Counted from the stretch's first letter, positions 1-8,824 are shown. The stretch is DNA of 35,033 nt from Pirellulaceae bacterium (GCA_024102795.1 JAGFJK010000264.1:1-35033); one strand, 5' to 3'. The notes: generated by a model from the sequence alone, not told the origin. A program made the numbers and translations.

Positions 1-156
1 CGATGGTTCCGCCTTGCCAGCAGCGGACGGCGACGCCGCGGGTCGCCCGGAGCCGGCCGCGTCGCCACTTTCCAGCAATCCGGCGGCCGCCGCCACGGGA
101 ACATGGCCCAGCAGCACGGCGAAAAACAGTCTCACGGCTACCAGCAGTCGTTGCAT
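1..156 (-). CDS. Exported protein, N-terminal part only (runs off left edge)
   Basis: An open frame reads leftwards from an ATG at 156 to the window edge without a stop, giving 52 residues. The first 25 or so form a convincing signal peptide: a short basic start (MQRLLVAVRL), a hydrophobic core (FFAVLLGHVPVAAAAG) and small residues at a likely cleavage site. A Gly/Ala/Ser/Pro-rich stretch follows that looks like a linker. A GAGG purine run lies about 8 bases upstream of the ATG, which supports this start. The mature domain lies outside the window, so the function cannot be judged beyond likely export. Confidence 0.6.
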   Translation of the reverse strand, partial: MQRLLVAVRLFFAVLLGHVPVAAAAGLLESGDAAGSGRPAASPSAAGKAEPS

Positions 157-828
157 GGTCAATCCTCGAATTCAACGTTCCGATCCGCGGGGGGCCGACC
201 TGCGGGGGCTGTCCGACCTGAGCAGGCAGCGGCCAAGGCACCACGGGGAGTGTCAATAGTGCTACTCAGGGGGCAAGGCCTGATGCGTCTCAAGTAGTAC
301 AACGCCTGCGTCTGGGCGCTGTCAAGCGTCCCTGGCGTAACCCTTGACGCCAGAAGGGCTTTCAAACTTCGAATCTGGACGCCGGAAGGAGCCGTGTTCC
401 GGAGTTACCGATTTTTCGACTGCGGGAACTACGGTCCAAGGTAGGATTTGACGCAGGATTGGTAAGGAGGCGAGTTACAAAGGCCGGCGAAAGTGTCCTG
501 AATGGAGAGGCGACCCTCCTGAGGGGAGTGCCTCCGCCTGGACGGGTCCGAGAGCGGTCGTAGAATGGGACGGACCACGGCACGCGACCGATCCGCGGCA
601 GACCTAACTGGCTGCTGGGTCGTGGTTTCAGGCGGGTCGAACCGGCGTTTTCGACCGCCGGGATCTGGCGGGTTGTGCGGGTTGGCGCGACGGTAGCGGA
701 AATGCCAACTGCGCAAGGAACTTAAGCTGGAAAAAAAGCGCCAAATTGTCGTAACAGTTTGAGCTGATGTTTATGTTGGAAGTTCACGAATCACAACAGA
801 GTTTCCTGTCAGGGGTGCTGTACCGACA
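157..828. other. Intergenic region, about 670 bases, no convincing gene
   Basis: This gap separates two divergently read exported-protein genes and so must contain both promoters. Short open frames here have no signal peptide, no plausible ribosome-binding site and no recognisable domain, and I do not call them. I see no clear -35/-10 pair. The one notable structure is the hairpin at 507-534, listed separately. Confidence 0.5.
507..534. other. Imperfect hairpin upstream of the giant secreted protein gene
   Basis: GAGGC at 507-511 can pair with GCCTC at 530-534. Inside it, CCCT (514-517) can pair with AGGG (522-525) across a tight loop. It lies about 300 bases before the 829 start codon. It could be a structured leader or a terminator-like element without a U-tract. 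Small GC-rich hairpins are common by chance in DNA of this composition. Confidence 0.2.
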
Positions 829-3800
829 ATGAAGACTTTCCTGAGCCCGTCGCATCTTGGCCGCCCGCTTTCTGGAACCGGAACTCAGCGTCGGCGACGT
901 CGGTCGAAAAACGTGTCTTCGGGGCGTTCCACTCGCCGCCGGAGTCGGCGTGGAAACCTGTTGTTCGAATCGCTCGAACACCGCACGCTGCTGGCGGCGG
1001 ACGTCATGCTGCCGTTGGAACCGGCTCTGGCCGGTCCGCTGGCGGAACAGTATGCCGTCAACACGGTAGCGGCGCTGGACGCCGAGGATCTGCCGCGGAC
1101 CGGCGAGACGGGCGAGGGGGAAGACGCGCCGGACCTGGTCGCTTTCGCCAAGGCGCTGACCGACGCGGGAGTGCAGTTCTTTGGCGCCGGCTGGTGCCCA
1201 TTCTGCACCGAGCAGAAGGAATTGTTTCAGGACGGGCAGCGGTTCCTGCCATTCATTGAGGTGACCAATCCGGACCGTACGTTGAACGCGATTGGCCAGG
1301 CGAACAACATCAGCGTGTTTCCGACCTGGATCATGCCGGACGGCGATCGTTTCACGGGTGTCTTGAGCCTGCAGCAGTTGTCGACCGAAAGCGGTGTCCC
1401 GCTCCCGCAATCCAGCACGCCTTCGTTTGCCCCCGTCGCGGACGTGACCGTGCTGGGCGGAGCGCCGTTGCACGTCGCGCTGGACGGATACGATCCCAAC
1501 GGGACCAGTCTGACCTACACGGTCACCAGCAGCAATCCGGCGCTGGTCACGCCCGAACTGCGGACGGGACGCAGCCTGGAGCTGAACACCAGCTTCGGGC
1601 GGATTGTGATCGGCACGTTCGAGGATCTGGCACCCAACACGACGGCGGCCTTGTTCGACCTGGTGGAGGACGACGTCTGGGACGACACGGTCTTTCACCG
1701 AGTGATCAACGGCTTCATGATTCAGGGCGGCGATCCAACGGGCACGGGCTTTGGCGATTCGTCGCTGCCGCGGTTTGATGACGAGTTCCACGTGGACGCG
1801 CAGCATACCAGCGCCAACATCGCCTCGATCGCCAAGGCGGGAGACGACTCGGCTTCCTCGCAGTTCTTTCTGACCGAGGGACCGCAGCGGCATCTGGACT
1901 TCAACCACACGGTGTGGGGCCTGATCGTGGAAGGGCAGGCCAACCGCGAGGCGATCAGCAACGTGGCCACGAATTCCAGCGACCGGCCGACGATCGACGT
2001 CGACCTGTTCGACGCGACGGTGTTCGAGGACAACGAGAATGCCGTCTTGACGCTCAAGGCGGCCAATGGGGCGACGGGGACGGCGACGATCACGGTCACG
2101 GCGACCGACAGCGAGGGGTTGACATTCACCCAGTCGTTCCAGGTGACGGTCACTCCCGACACGGCCAACGGGACACCGTTCCTGAATCCGATTCAGAACA
2201 TTGTGACCGCGCCCAACACGCCGATCACGGTCATGCTGACGGCGCAGGACGTCGAGGGCGACGCGATCAGCTTTAATTCCTTCACCGCGCCCAACGTCAC
2301 GGTGTCGTTGCCGGCCACGGCCGTGACGCCGGTTGGCCAGACGGCGACTGCTTCGATGACGATCACGCCCGCACCGGGATTCGTGGGGACGCAGCAGGTC
2401 ACGGTGTTCGTGCACGCGCCCTCGACCCCCGTGAATCCCAATTCCGTCAGTCCCAGCCAGATCGCCTCGTTCGCCGACGTGCAGACGATCACGATTACGG
2501 TCACCGAGTCGGCTCCCACGGGTCTGGACCTGGTGGCCGCGTCCGACAGCGGGATCAGCAGCACGGACAACGTGACCAACGACAACACGCCGGCGATTAC
2601 CGTGTCGGGCGTGCAGAGCGGCGCGATCGTCCGCCTGTACGATGGCGACACCCAGGTGGCTCAGGGCACGGCCAGCGGGAGCACGATCACGCTGACCACG
2701 TCCCAGTTGGCCAGCGGCGTCCGCACGCTGACGGCCACCCAGGATCTTTCGGGCAGCGAAAGCGCCCGTTCGGCGGCGCTGCAGGTCACGATCGACACCG
2801 AGATCCCGAACTTTACTACCACGCCGCCGACCGCGGCCGATCTGGGCGTCGCGGTCAGCTACGACCCGGCCAATGCCGAGGAAGGCAGTGCCTCGTTCAT
2901 TTACGACCTGCTGCTGGCGCCGGACGGGGCCACCATCAACTCGGCCACGGGCCTGGTCAACTGGACGCCGGTCGCCTCCCAACTGGGCACGCAGAACTTC
3001 CAGTTGCGGGCCACGGATATCGCGGGCAACACGCGCGAACAACTGTTCAGCGTGGAAGTGGACGGCGAGGTGTTCGCCAAGTTCACCTACGAGATTGTCG
3101 ACGGCAGCGGCAACCCGTTGACCGCGATCAACGTGGGCGACGAATTCACCATGAATGTGTTTGTCGAGGACGCTCGCCGGGTTCCCTCCGGCGTGTTCGC
3201 GGCCTACCTGGACGTGATGTTCGAACAGGGCCTGGTGGAGGTCGTGGGGCCGTTATCCTTCGGCAGCCAGTATACGGTCGCCCGGTCGGGCAACACCTCG
3301 ACGGCCGGGCTGATCGACGAAGTCGGCGCGGCCTCGGGCAGCCTGTCCCCGCTGGGTGGCGAGAAGTTCCTGCTGTTCAGCGCGAACCTGAAGGCCAACA
3401 TCGCGGGCACCGAACGGATCTTCGGCGATCCGGCCGACGAGCCGATCTCGCACGACATGCTGGTGTTCGGACTGGATGACGCCATTTCCACCTCGCTGGT
3501 GGATTACGGCAGCGTGGAACTGACGATCGGCCTGGGGTTCGGAGCCAACGGCGACATCGTCAACTTCGACGAGGACTCGACCAACAACGCCCTGAACGTA
3601 CTGGCCAACGACGAAGGCACCGGAACCCTGACGATCACCCAGGTCGGCACGCCGAACCAGGGCGGCACGGTCACGATCAACGGGACCGGCAACGGTCTGA
3701 TCTACACGCCGGCGCCCAACTTCAACGGCTCGGAGACATTCACCTACACGGTAACCGACAGCGGTGCCAGCGGGACCTCCACGGCCACGGTGGTCGTCCA

Positions 3801-5727
3801 AGTGCAACCGGTCAACGACAATCCCACGGCCGTGAATGACACCGCCAGCGCGGCGCCGGGCAGCATGAATGTGTTTGTTGACGTGTTGAGCAATGACTCC
3901 TTCGCGCCGGACGTGGGCGAGACCCTGCGGGTGACCGCGGTCAGCACGCCGACCGGCGGGGGCACCGCGCGCGTCGGCGCTGGCGGCAATCACGTGCTGT
4001 ACGACGCGCCGGCCACCTTTACCGGTACCGATACGTTCACCTACACGATCAGCGACGGCAACGGCGGCACCGCGACCGCCACCGTCACCGTCACGGCGAC
4101 CGCGGGCAACGGCAACCCAGTCGCCAACGACGACACGTTCACCGTGGCGGAAGACAGCACCGACAATGTGCTCGAGGTGCTGGCCAACGACTCGACGCCG
4201 GACGAGGGCGAGACGCTGCGGATCCAGTCGATCCAGGGCACCGTGGTGGGCGGCACGGCACAGATCGTCGACGGCGCCACGCGCATCCGCTTCACTCCCA
4301 CCCCCAATTTCACCGGCGCCGCCTCCTTCACCTATGTGCTGTCGGATGGCAATGGCGGAACGGACACCGCTCTGGTGACGATCCAGGTCACCAATTCGAA
4401 CGACGCGCCGACCGCGGTCAACGATACCCTGTTCGCCAACCTGAATCAGGCCAGCCAGATACTGGACGTGCTGGCCAACGACACCGACCCGGACAGCGGT
4501 GACACGCTGATCATTCAGAGCGTCACGCAGGGCTCGGCCGGCGGCACCGTGGCGATTTCCAGCAACGGGCTGCGGATCGAATACACTCCCGCCACGGACT
4601 TCACGGGCCAGGAGACGTTCACCTACACCGTCAACGACGGCGCCGGCGAGTCGTCCGTGGGCTCCGTCACCGTGACGGTCCGCGATTTCGTGCCCAGCAG
4701 TCTGTCAGGGTTCGTCTACCTGGATGTGAACAACAATGGCATCCGCGAATCCCAGGAAATGATGGTTGTGGGTGTCACGATTCAGTTGACCGGAACCGAC
4801 CAGGACGGCAACGCGGTGAACCTCACCCGGCAAACCGGCTCGGACGGGTCCTACTCCTTCACGGAACTGGCCCCCGGACAGTACACGATCATTCAGGTCC
4901 AGCCGGCGTTCCTGCTGGACGGCATCGAGACTCCCGGCTCCCAGGGCGGCAGCACCACGGTCAACGACCAGATTGCCGTCACGCTGGCCGAAGACACGCA
5001 GGGAGTGAACAACAATTTTGGCGAACGCGGACGGGTCCCCCAGGCGATCACGCTGATGGACCTGCTGGCTTCCAGCCACAACGAAAGCCTGATCGTGGCG
5101 GTGGACACCGCGGGCGCGAGAAGCTGGTACGCGGCCGACACGGACTGGACCAGTCTGCAGTTGACCGACCTGACCACTTCGGCCGAATCGTTGCCGACCC
5201 TGACGCCAGTCACTTACAACTTGACGCTTGTATCCTCCAACGGCAACGGTGGCGCCAGCCAGTCGCGCGTCTCGACCGAGGACGCCAGCCGAGCGCTGAT
5301 TGTGGCCAACGGCTCGACCCATTCGTTGCTCCGAGTGCTGGGCAGCCCGTCGGCGTTTCAGTTTGTGCCCGTGACCACGGGCTCGTCCAATGATTCGGGC
5401 AACAGCGGCAATTCGGGTTCGGGCGGCGAAGGGGAAGGCGCCTTACTGGCCGTCGATCTGCGGTCGTCGTTGGCCGGCGAGGGCGAGTCGTCGTCTCTCC
5501 TGGTCGGCGCCTACACCGCCGGCGACCAGCAAGTTCCGATGCCGTCGTCCGACTCGAATGTGCCGCCAGTCCTGGCCGCGATCGCCGATCCGACGTCAAT
5601 CGCAACTCAGCAGCCGTCCGGCAGCGACAGCCAGCCGGGTCCCGGCGACGACTCGCTGGATTCCGAACTGGATTCGGAATTGCAAGCCCTGGACGCCGTA
5701 TTCGCCGAATGGGAGGAAACGATCTGA
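829..5727 (+). CDS. Giant secreted mosaic protein: thioredoxin-like, cyclophilin, cohesin-like, cadherin-like repeats and SdrD-B-like domain
   Basis: This 1632-residue protein begins with an Arg-rich stretch and the planctomycete sorting-type motif FESLEHRTLLAA (about residues 45-60), so it is probably exported. Residues 95-185 look thioredoxin-like, with W-C123-P-F-C126. Residues 203-445 form a cadherin-like/Ig-like fold interrupted at about 248-395 by a peptidyl-prolyl isomerase (cyclophilin) domain that keeps FHRVINGFMIQGGDP and SSQFFLT. Further Ig-like modules follow. A cohesin-like domain lies at about 748-900, four cadherin-like repeats with the vLaNDsdpd...ftYtvsDg pattern at about 905-1290, and an SdrD-B-like domain (FVYLDVNNNGIRESQE) at about 1291-1388. 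The tail is Ser/Gly/Asp-rich. I infer an envelope or extracellular protein combining disulfide and proline-isomerase chemistry with adhesive repeats. No strong ribosome-binding site precedes the ATG, but an antisense reading of the same DNA gives only low-complexity Arg-rich sequence. Confidence 0.85.
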   Translation: MKTFLSPSHLGRPLSGTGTQRRRRRSKNVSSGRSTRRRSRRGNLLFESLEHRTLLAADVMLPLEPALAGPLAEQYAVNTVAALDAEDLPRTGETGEGEDAPDLVAFAKALTDAGVQFFGAGWCPFCTEQKELFQDGQRFLPFIEVTNPDRTLNAIGQANNISVFPTWIMPDGDRFTGVLSLQQLSTESGVPLPQSSTPSFAPVADVTVLGGAPLHVALDGYDPNGTSLTYTVTSSNPALVTPELRTGRSLELNTSFGRIVIGTFEDLAPNTTAALFDLVEDDVWDDTVFHRVINGFMIQGGDPTGTGFGDSSLPRFDDEFHVDAQHTSANIASIAKAGDDSASSQFFLTEGPQRHLDFNHTVWGLIVEGQANREAISNVATNSSDRPTIDVDLFDATVFEDNENAVLTLKAANGATGTATITVTATDSEGLTFTQSFQVTVTPDTANGTPFLNPIQNIVTAPNTPITVMLTAQDVEGDAISFNSFTAPNVTVSLPATAVTPVGQTATASMTITPAPGFVGTQQVTVFVHAPSTPVNPNSVSPSQIASFADVQTITITVTESAPTGLDLVAASDSGISSTDNVTNDNTPAITVSGVQSGAIVRLYDGDTQVAQGTASGSTITLTTSQLASGVRTLTATQDLSGSESARSAALQVTIDTEIPNFTTTPPTAADLGVAVSYDPANAEEGSASFIYDLLLAPDGATINSATGLVNWTPVASQLGTQNFQLRATDIAGNTREQLFSVEVDGEVFAKFTYEIVDGSGNPLTAINVGDEFTMNVFVEDARRVPSGVFAAYLDVMFEQGLVEVVGPLSFGSQYTVARSGNTSTAGLIDEVGAASGSLSPLGGEKFLLFSANLKANIAGTERIFGDPADEPISHDMLVFGLDDAISTSLVDYGSVELTIGLGFGANGDIVNFDEDSTNNALNVLANDEGTGTLTITQVGTPNQGGTVTINGTGNGLIYTPAPNFNGSETFTYTVTDSGASGTSTATVVVQVQPVNDNPTAVNDTASAAPGSMNVFVDVLSNDSFAPDVGETLRVTAVSTPTGGGTARVGAGGNHVLYDAPATFTGTDTFTYTISDGNGGTATATVTVTATAGNGNPVANDDTFTVAEDSTDNVLEVLANDSTPDEGETLRIQSIQGTVVGGTAQIVDGATRIRFTPTPNFTGAASFTYVLSDGNGGTDTALVTIQVTNSNDAPTAVNDTLFANLNQASQILDVLANDTDPDSGDTLIIQSVTQGSAGGTVAISSNGLRIEYTPATDFTGQETFTYTVNDGAGESSVGSVTVTVRDFVPSSLSGFVYLDVNNNGIRESQEMMVVGVTIQLTGTDQDGNAVNLTRQTGSDGSYSFTELAPGQYTIIQVQPAFLLDGIETPGSQGGSTTVNDQIAVTLAEDTQGVNNNFGERGRVPQAITLMDLLASSHNESLIVAVDTAGARSWYAADTDWTSLQLTDLTTSAESLPTLTPVTYNLTLVSSNGNGGASQSRVSTEDASRALIVANGSTHSLLRVLGSPSAFQFVPVTTGSSNDSGNSGNSGSGGEGEGALLAVDLRSSLAGEGESSSLLVGAYTAGDQQVPMPSSDSNVPPVLAAIADPTSIATQQPSGSDSQPGPGDDSLDSELDSELQALDAVFAEWEETI

Positions 5728-5751
5728 CCCGTTCTGGCTCCCACACCGCTC

Positions 5752-7179
5752 CTAAAACCGGCACTCGACACCAAAGCTCAGACCCTGCACCCAGTACGTG
5801 TTGTCCTGAAACAGGAAGTCGGGCTGCGCCGCTCCGATCAGGTCGCCGGCGGTCTGCGTGGGGTTGATCAGCAAGTTCACCTGGTCGCCGGGCTGTGCCA
5901 CGCGGCTCCAGTACACCAGCGAGTAACCCAGTGTCAGGTCGATGCAGGGATGGATGCTGTAGGCCACGTTGATGCCCAGTTCCGGCACCACCGCGAACAC
6001 GTCCCGTTCGAACAGACCCGAGTTGCTGTCCAGGGCCAGCAGTCCTTGATTGTCCACAACCGGAGTCTCGCCAGGCACCGTGGTGACCGACTGGCCGGCA
6101 ATGCTGACGATTTGATTCATATTGCCCAGGGACAGTTTGCCCAGCAGATCGACTCGCCAGCAGCCTTGGCGGAACTCCGACAACACGCCCACCTGGGCTC
6201 CGTGAAATTCGTTCCGCGTATCGAACACGTCGGTCAGTTGGCTGGTCGTGCCCACGGGGATCGTCCCGCCCTGATCGATCGAAGTGGAGTTGCTCACAAT
6301 CCGCAAGTCCTCGTCGATCCGTGAGAAAAAGTAACCGACCAGGCCGTCGAAGCGCCAGCAGGAGGTGCGGCCCAGCAGACGGCGGAAGGTGACGTCGGCC
6401 GCCTGCATGTCCGAGCGGCTTTCCAGGTTGATGTCGCCCGTCACGACCGAGGGGAAAGCCACCAGCCGGGCATCCTGCAGGCCGGTCGCCACGTTGAAGA
6501 AGGGACGAGCCAGAATCGGGTCGCCGGTGGAGTCGGCCGAGAAGCTGACCGGGGCATCATCCACCGCGAAATATCGTCCCTCGACGCCCCAGATCTGGCA
6601 CGTGTCCAGCCAGCGTCCGAGCGTGATTCGCCCGCCCGTGCGAGCCTGGTCGCCCGTCGTATCGCTGCCGAACAGAATCACGGTGCCCGGTTCCCCCAGC
6701 ACGCCGGCGTCGGTACCGGCCGTCCCGTTGGGGCTGCTGGTCACGAGCGGCGGAAAGTTCCTGCCTCGCCGCCACCACAGCAGCAGTTCGACCTGGCCCC
6801 AGTAACCGCAGGCCCGGTTGCAGTTCCAGCCACAGCCACCGCCGCAGCCGGCATCGCAGCCGCCAGCGCAATTGGTGCAGCCGGGATCGTGAAACCCAAT
6901 GTCGGCCGGCTCTTCCAGGATCGTTTCCCCGGGCGCCAGCTCCTCCCACTGGGCAGGCCGAGCCTGGGACGCCGGGCGGTGAGTGGCCGAGGAATGAGCA
7001 GCGGGCCGGGTGGCGCGCTGAGCAACGGGCCGGGTAGTTTGCTGTGCAGAGGGCCGGGCGGCAGCCGGTGCCGCGGGCCGGGCGGCGGGCCGCGAATCGG
7101 CTGCCCACGCGAGCTGCGTGGCCAAGACGATGAGGCTGTAACTGCAAAGGGCGGCGGCAATTCGTCGGCGCAAGTTCAT
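5752..7179 (-). CDS. BBP7 family outer-membrane beta-barrel protein
   Basis: The 475-residue product has a clear signal peptide (basic MNLRRR, hydrophobic core, cleavage near AWAAD). A low-complexity segment of repeated RPAA/RPAQ units follows at about residues 30-75, then a Cys/Gly-rich segment (CTNCAGGCDAGCGGGC) near residues 105-125. After that comes CGYWGQVELLLWW, typical of the planctomycete BBP7 barrel family. The rest alternates polar and hydrophobic residues as in a beta barrel and ends with the terminal phenylalanine (VECRF) common in outer-membrane proteins. It is convergent with the giant secreted protein, with only 24 bases between the stops, so no separate terminator is visible. 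The BBP7 assignment rests on the length, the WGQ/WW motif and the C-terminal F; the precise role (porin or structural) is unknown. Confidence 0.82.
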   Translation of the reverse strand: MNLRRRIAAALCSYSLIVLATQLAWAADSRPAARPAAPAAARPSAQQTTRPVAQRATRPAAHSSATHRPASQARPAQWEELAPGETILEEPADIGFHDPGCTNCAGGCDAGCGGGCGWNCNRACGYWGQVELLLWWRRGRNFPPLVTSSPNGTAGTDAGVLGEPGTVILFGSDTTGDQARTGGRITLGRWLDTCQIWGVEGRYFAVDDAPVSFSADSTGDPILARPFFNVATGLQDARLVAFPSVVTGDINLESRSDMQAADVTFRRLLGRTSCWRFDGLVGYFFSRIDEDLRIVSNSTSIDQGGTIPVGTTSQLTDVFDTRNEFHGAQVGVLSEFRQGCWRVDLLGKLSLGNMNQIVSIAGQSVTTVPGETPVVDNQGLLALDSNSGLFERDVFAVVPELGINVAYSIHPCIDLTLGYSLVYWSRVAQPGDQVNLLINPTQTAGDLIGAAQPDFLFQDNTYWVQGLSFGVECRF

Positions 7180-7504
7180 CCGTCTGTGTCCGCTGGCGGT
7201 TGCCCCCCTGCAATCGTTGGCGACACAATGTGCGCGAAACCGAATCGGGTTCGGGTCGCGGTAGTTATTTCGTCCAGTCGTGGTCTGCCGGTTAAGTAAA
7301 CTTTGCCGATTGCGCGGATTTTGACGGCCAGGTGGCCGGGCGGGAGCGTTCTATCTCGGGGGCTCGGTTCCCGGCCAGGCCGCGGCATCTATGCCGTTGC
7401 CAGCAAACAAGATGCGATTCTTGGAAGGGTTCGCGTTGCTTTACTTTGCCGGGGGGGTGGAATATGATCAAAGCGTCGCTGGACAGCCCCACGCGTCTCA
7501 TTTT

Positions 7505-7528
7505 GGCCCGAAGCGCAAGCGAGGGAAC
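7505..7528 (+). repeat. Interspersed short repeat, copy 1 (cccgaagcg...gcgaggga type)
   Basis: The unit reads ggcccgaagcg, then caa, then gcgagggaac. It recurs almost unchanged 38 bases downstream (7543-7566) and in inverse orientation at 21013-21035. From memory, repeats of this sequence are frequent in intergenic DNA of planctomycetes. Its function is unknown. Confidence 0.7.
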
Positions 7529-7542
7529 AAGTTGCGATCATT

Positions 7543-7566
7543 AGCCCGAAGCGTTAGCGAGGGAAC
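7543..7566 (+). repeat. Interspersed short repeat, copy 2
   Basis: The unit reads agcccgaagcg, then tta, then gcgagggaac, differing from copy 1 at the first base and within the short spacer. It ends 45 bases before the WXG100 start codon, so it probably lies in that transcript's leader or promoter. Confidence 0.7.
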
Positions 7567-7611
7567 AGTGCCTTGTGGACGCTGCGGTTTACAATGCAGG
7601 AGAGGGCGGAC

Positions 7612-7881
7612 ATGCCACAGGCCATCGTCGATCCGGAAGAACTACGCCGCTTCGCCCAATCGCTCAAGAAATTCAACCAGGACCTGCAGCAGCGGGCCAC
7701 GGTGCTGTCCAATCAACTGACCGCCCTGGGGGGAAGCTGGCGGGACCAGGAGCACAAGAAGTTCGTGGAGCAGTTTGAGCAGCACATGAAGGCCATTGCC
7801 CGGTTCACCGAGTCGTCGAACCAGTACGTGCCGTATTTGTTGCGCAAGGCCGAGCATATCGAGGACTATCTGCAGTCCTGA
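7612..7881 (+). CDS. WXG100 family protein (ESAT-6-like, type VII secretion target)
   Basis: The 89-residue protein has the size and two-helix layout of WXG100 proteins. Helix one is about residues 8-38, the turn is LGGSW43RD, and helix two is about residues 46-87, with F51 and regularly spaced hydrophobics. The turn reads W-R-D rather than W-x-G, a common variation. I see no clear C-terminal YxxxD/E export signal. The ATG at 7612 is chosen because AGGAG lies about 9 bases upstream; a TTG at 7573 would add 13 residues without a better ribosome site. It is the first gene of a same-strand cluster ending in an FtsK-like ATPase, which matches WXG100 substrates sitting beside an EssC/EccC-type motor. 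It probably forms a helical-hairpin dimer and is either secreted or a component of the machine. Confidence 0.82.
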   Translation: MPQAIVDPEELRRFAQSLKKFNQDLQQRATVLSNQLTALGGSWRDQEHKKFVEQFEQHMKAIARFTESSNQYVPYLLRKAEHIEDYLQS

Positions 7882-7913
7882 ACCGCGCCTCCCGCCAGGA
7901 GCATCGACTTTCG

Positions 7914-8579
7914 GTGAATTCGTCCGCTCGCGTCAGCTCGATCGAGGCCCTGCGCGGTTTCCAGGTGGCGATGGAGGCCTTCGACCACGACGCCCGCAGC
8001 GCGATGACGGCGCTGCAACTGGAGCTGCGCCGCGTGCTGGACTGGATCGAGCACGACCGGCCAAGGTACTGGCCCGAGGCGTTGCGGCGGGCCTATGACC
8101 GGGTGGCTCAGGCCCGCAACGATCTGGAACGTTGCCAGATGCGCGCGGGCGACGATAACGCTCGCAGTTGCTACGACGAGAAGAAAGCGCTGGAACGAGC
8201 CAAGCTTCGCGTGCGGACCTGCGAGGAGAAGCTGCAGGCCCTCAAATTCTGGCGGCGCCAGGTGCGGCACGACGTGGAGGAGTTCTCCGGGCAGTTGACC
8301 AAGCTGGAATCGCACCTGGATCTGGATTGGGCCCGAGCGCTGGCCGCGTTGCAGCGGATGGCGACGGCCCTGGAGCGTTACGCCGAGGTGCGGCAGCCGA
8401 CCCCGGACGCGTCCGGCGGCGGCCAGGCGGCTGGGGCGAATTCGGCCCGCACGCCTGCCGGCTTATCCGCCGCGAGCGAAGCGCCAGAGCCGGATCGGCC
8501 TGTGACAGATGCGTCTGAGATAGATCCGTCGGAGACAAGTCCATCCGAGATAGCTCCGTCCGAGCTGGAGCAGCCATGA
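7914..8579 (+). CDS. Coiled-coil protein of the WXG100/FtsK cluster
   Basis: I do not recognise a named family. The 221 residues start at a GTG with CCAGGAG about 12 bases upstream. Residues 1-165 are almost entirely predicted alpha-helix with charged heptad-like spacing. The tail (about 170-221) is Pro/Ser/Thr/Glu-rich with a repeated PSE[I/T] unit. There is no signal peptide or membrane segment. It lies 32 bases after the WXG100 gene and overlaps the next small gene by four bases (ATGA), so it is almost surely co-transcribed and translationally coupled. The all-helical N-terminus and disordered tail could suit a large type VII substrate or chaperone-like partner; that role is inferred from context only. 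Confidence 0.72.
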   Translation: MNSSARVSSIEALRGFQVAMEAFDHDARSAMTALQLELRRVLDWIEHDRPRYWPEALRRAYDRVAQARNDLERCQMRAGDDNARSCYDEKKALERAKLRVRTCEEKLQALKFWRRQVRHDVEEFSGQLTKLESHLDLDWARALAALQRMATALERYAEVRQPTPDASGGGQAAGANSARTPAGLSAASEAPEPDRPVTDASEIDPSETSPSEIAPSELEQP

Positions 8580-8812
8580 GAGTCTGCGACTTGGGAACGG
8601 GACTGACCATGCTGCACCGGGCCACGAAAAAGCTGCGGGAAGCGTGGAGCAACGCTCGGGAACAATGGGACGACAAGACGTCGAGTGACTTCGAGCAAGA
8701 GCATTTGCAGCCGTTGTTGGCCCAGTTGACGTTGACCGCCGCCGCCATCCACCGGCTGAATGAAGTGGTCCAGCGGGCCGAGCAGGCCTGCGGTGATGAT
8801 CGGGAAACTTGA
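8576..8812 (+). CDS. Small WXG-like helical protein
   Basis: The 78-residue product starts at an ATG overlapping the previous stop, with GGAG about 6 bases upstream. Its helical layout resembles a WXG100 hairpin: a first helix around residues 14-30, then W31-D-D-K-T-S-S-D-F39, then a long amphipathic helix to about residue 70. The tryptophan followed eight residues later by phenylalanine is the same arrangement as W43...F51 in the first gene. I suggest a divergent WXG100-type partner, possibly forming a heterodimer, but similarity is limited to this pattern. An internal ATG at 8609 would give a 67-residue version. The stop lies 12 bases before the ATPase gene. Confidence 0.65.
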   Translation: MRVCDLGTGLTMLHRATKKLREAWSNAREQWDDKTSSDFEQEHLQPLLAQLTLTAAAIHRLNEVVQRAEQACGDDRET

Positions 8813-8824
8813 GAGGCAACGGCC

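Larger units (their letters stand above)
7180..7611. other. Divergent intergenic region between the BBP7 gene and the WXG100 cluster
   Basis: About 430 bases lie between two divergent starts and should carry both promoters. I see no convincing gene and no clear -35/-10 pair. The part nearest the WXG100 gene contains two copies of an interspersed planctomycete-type repeat (7505-7528 and 7543-7566). Confidence 0.5.

Noticed and set aside
1195-1206. Calling the C-P-F-C domain of the giant protein a true glutaredoxin or DsbA
   Set aside because: Only the redox motif and approximate fold pattern can be seen; the class cannot be fixed without a structural comparison.
784-3042. Long minus-strand open frame (752 codons) opposite the giant secreted protein
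   Set aside because: It is Arg/Gly/His-rich with no domain, signal or ribosome site, while the plus strand encodes clear domains. Long antisense frames are expected in GC-rich coding DNA.
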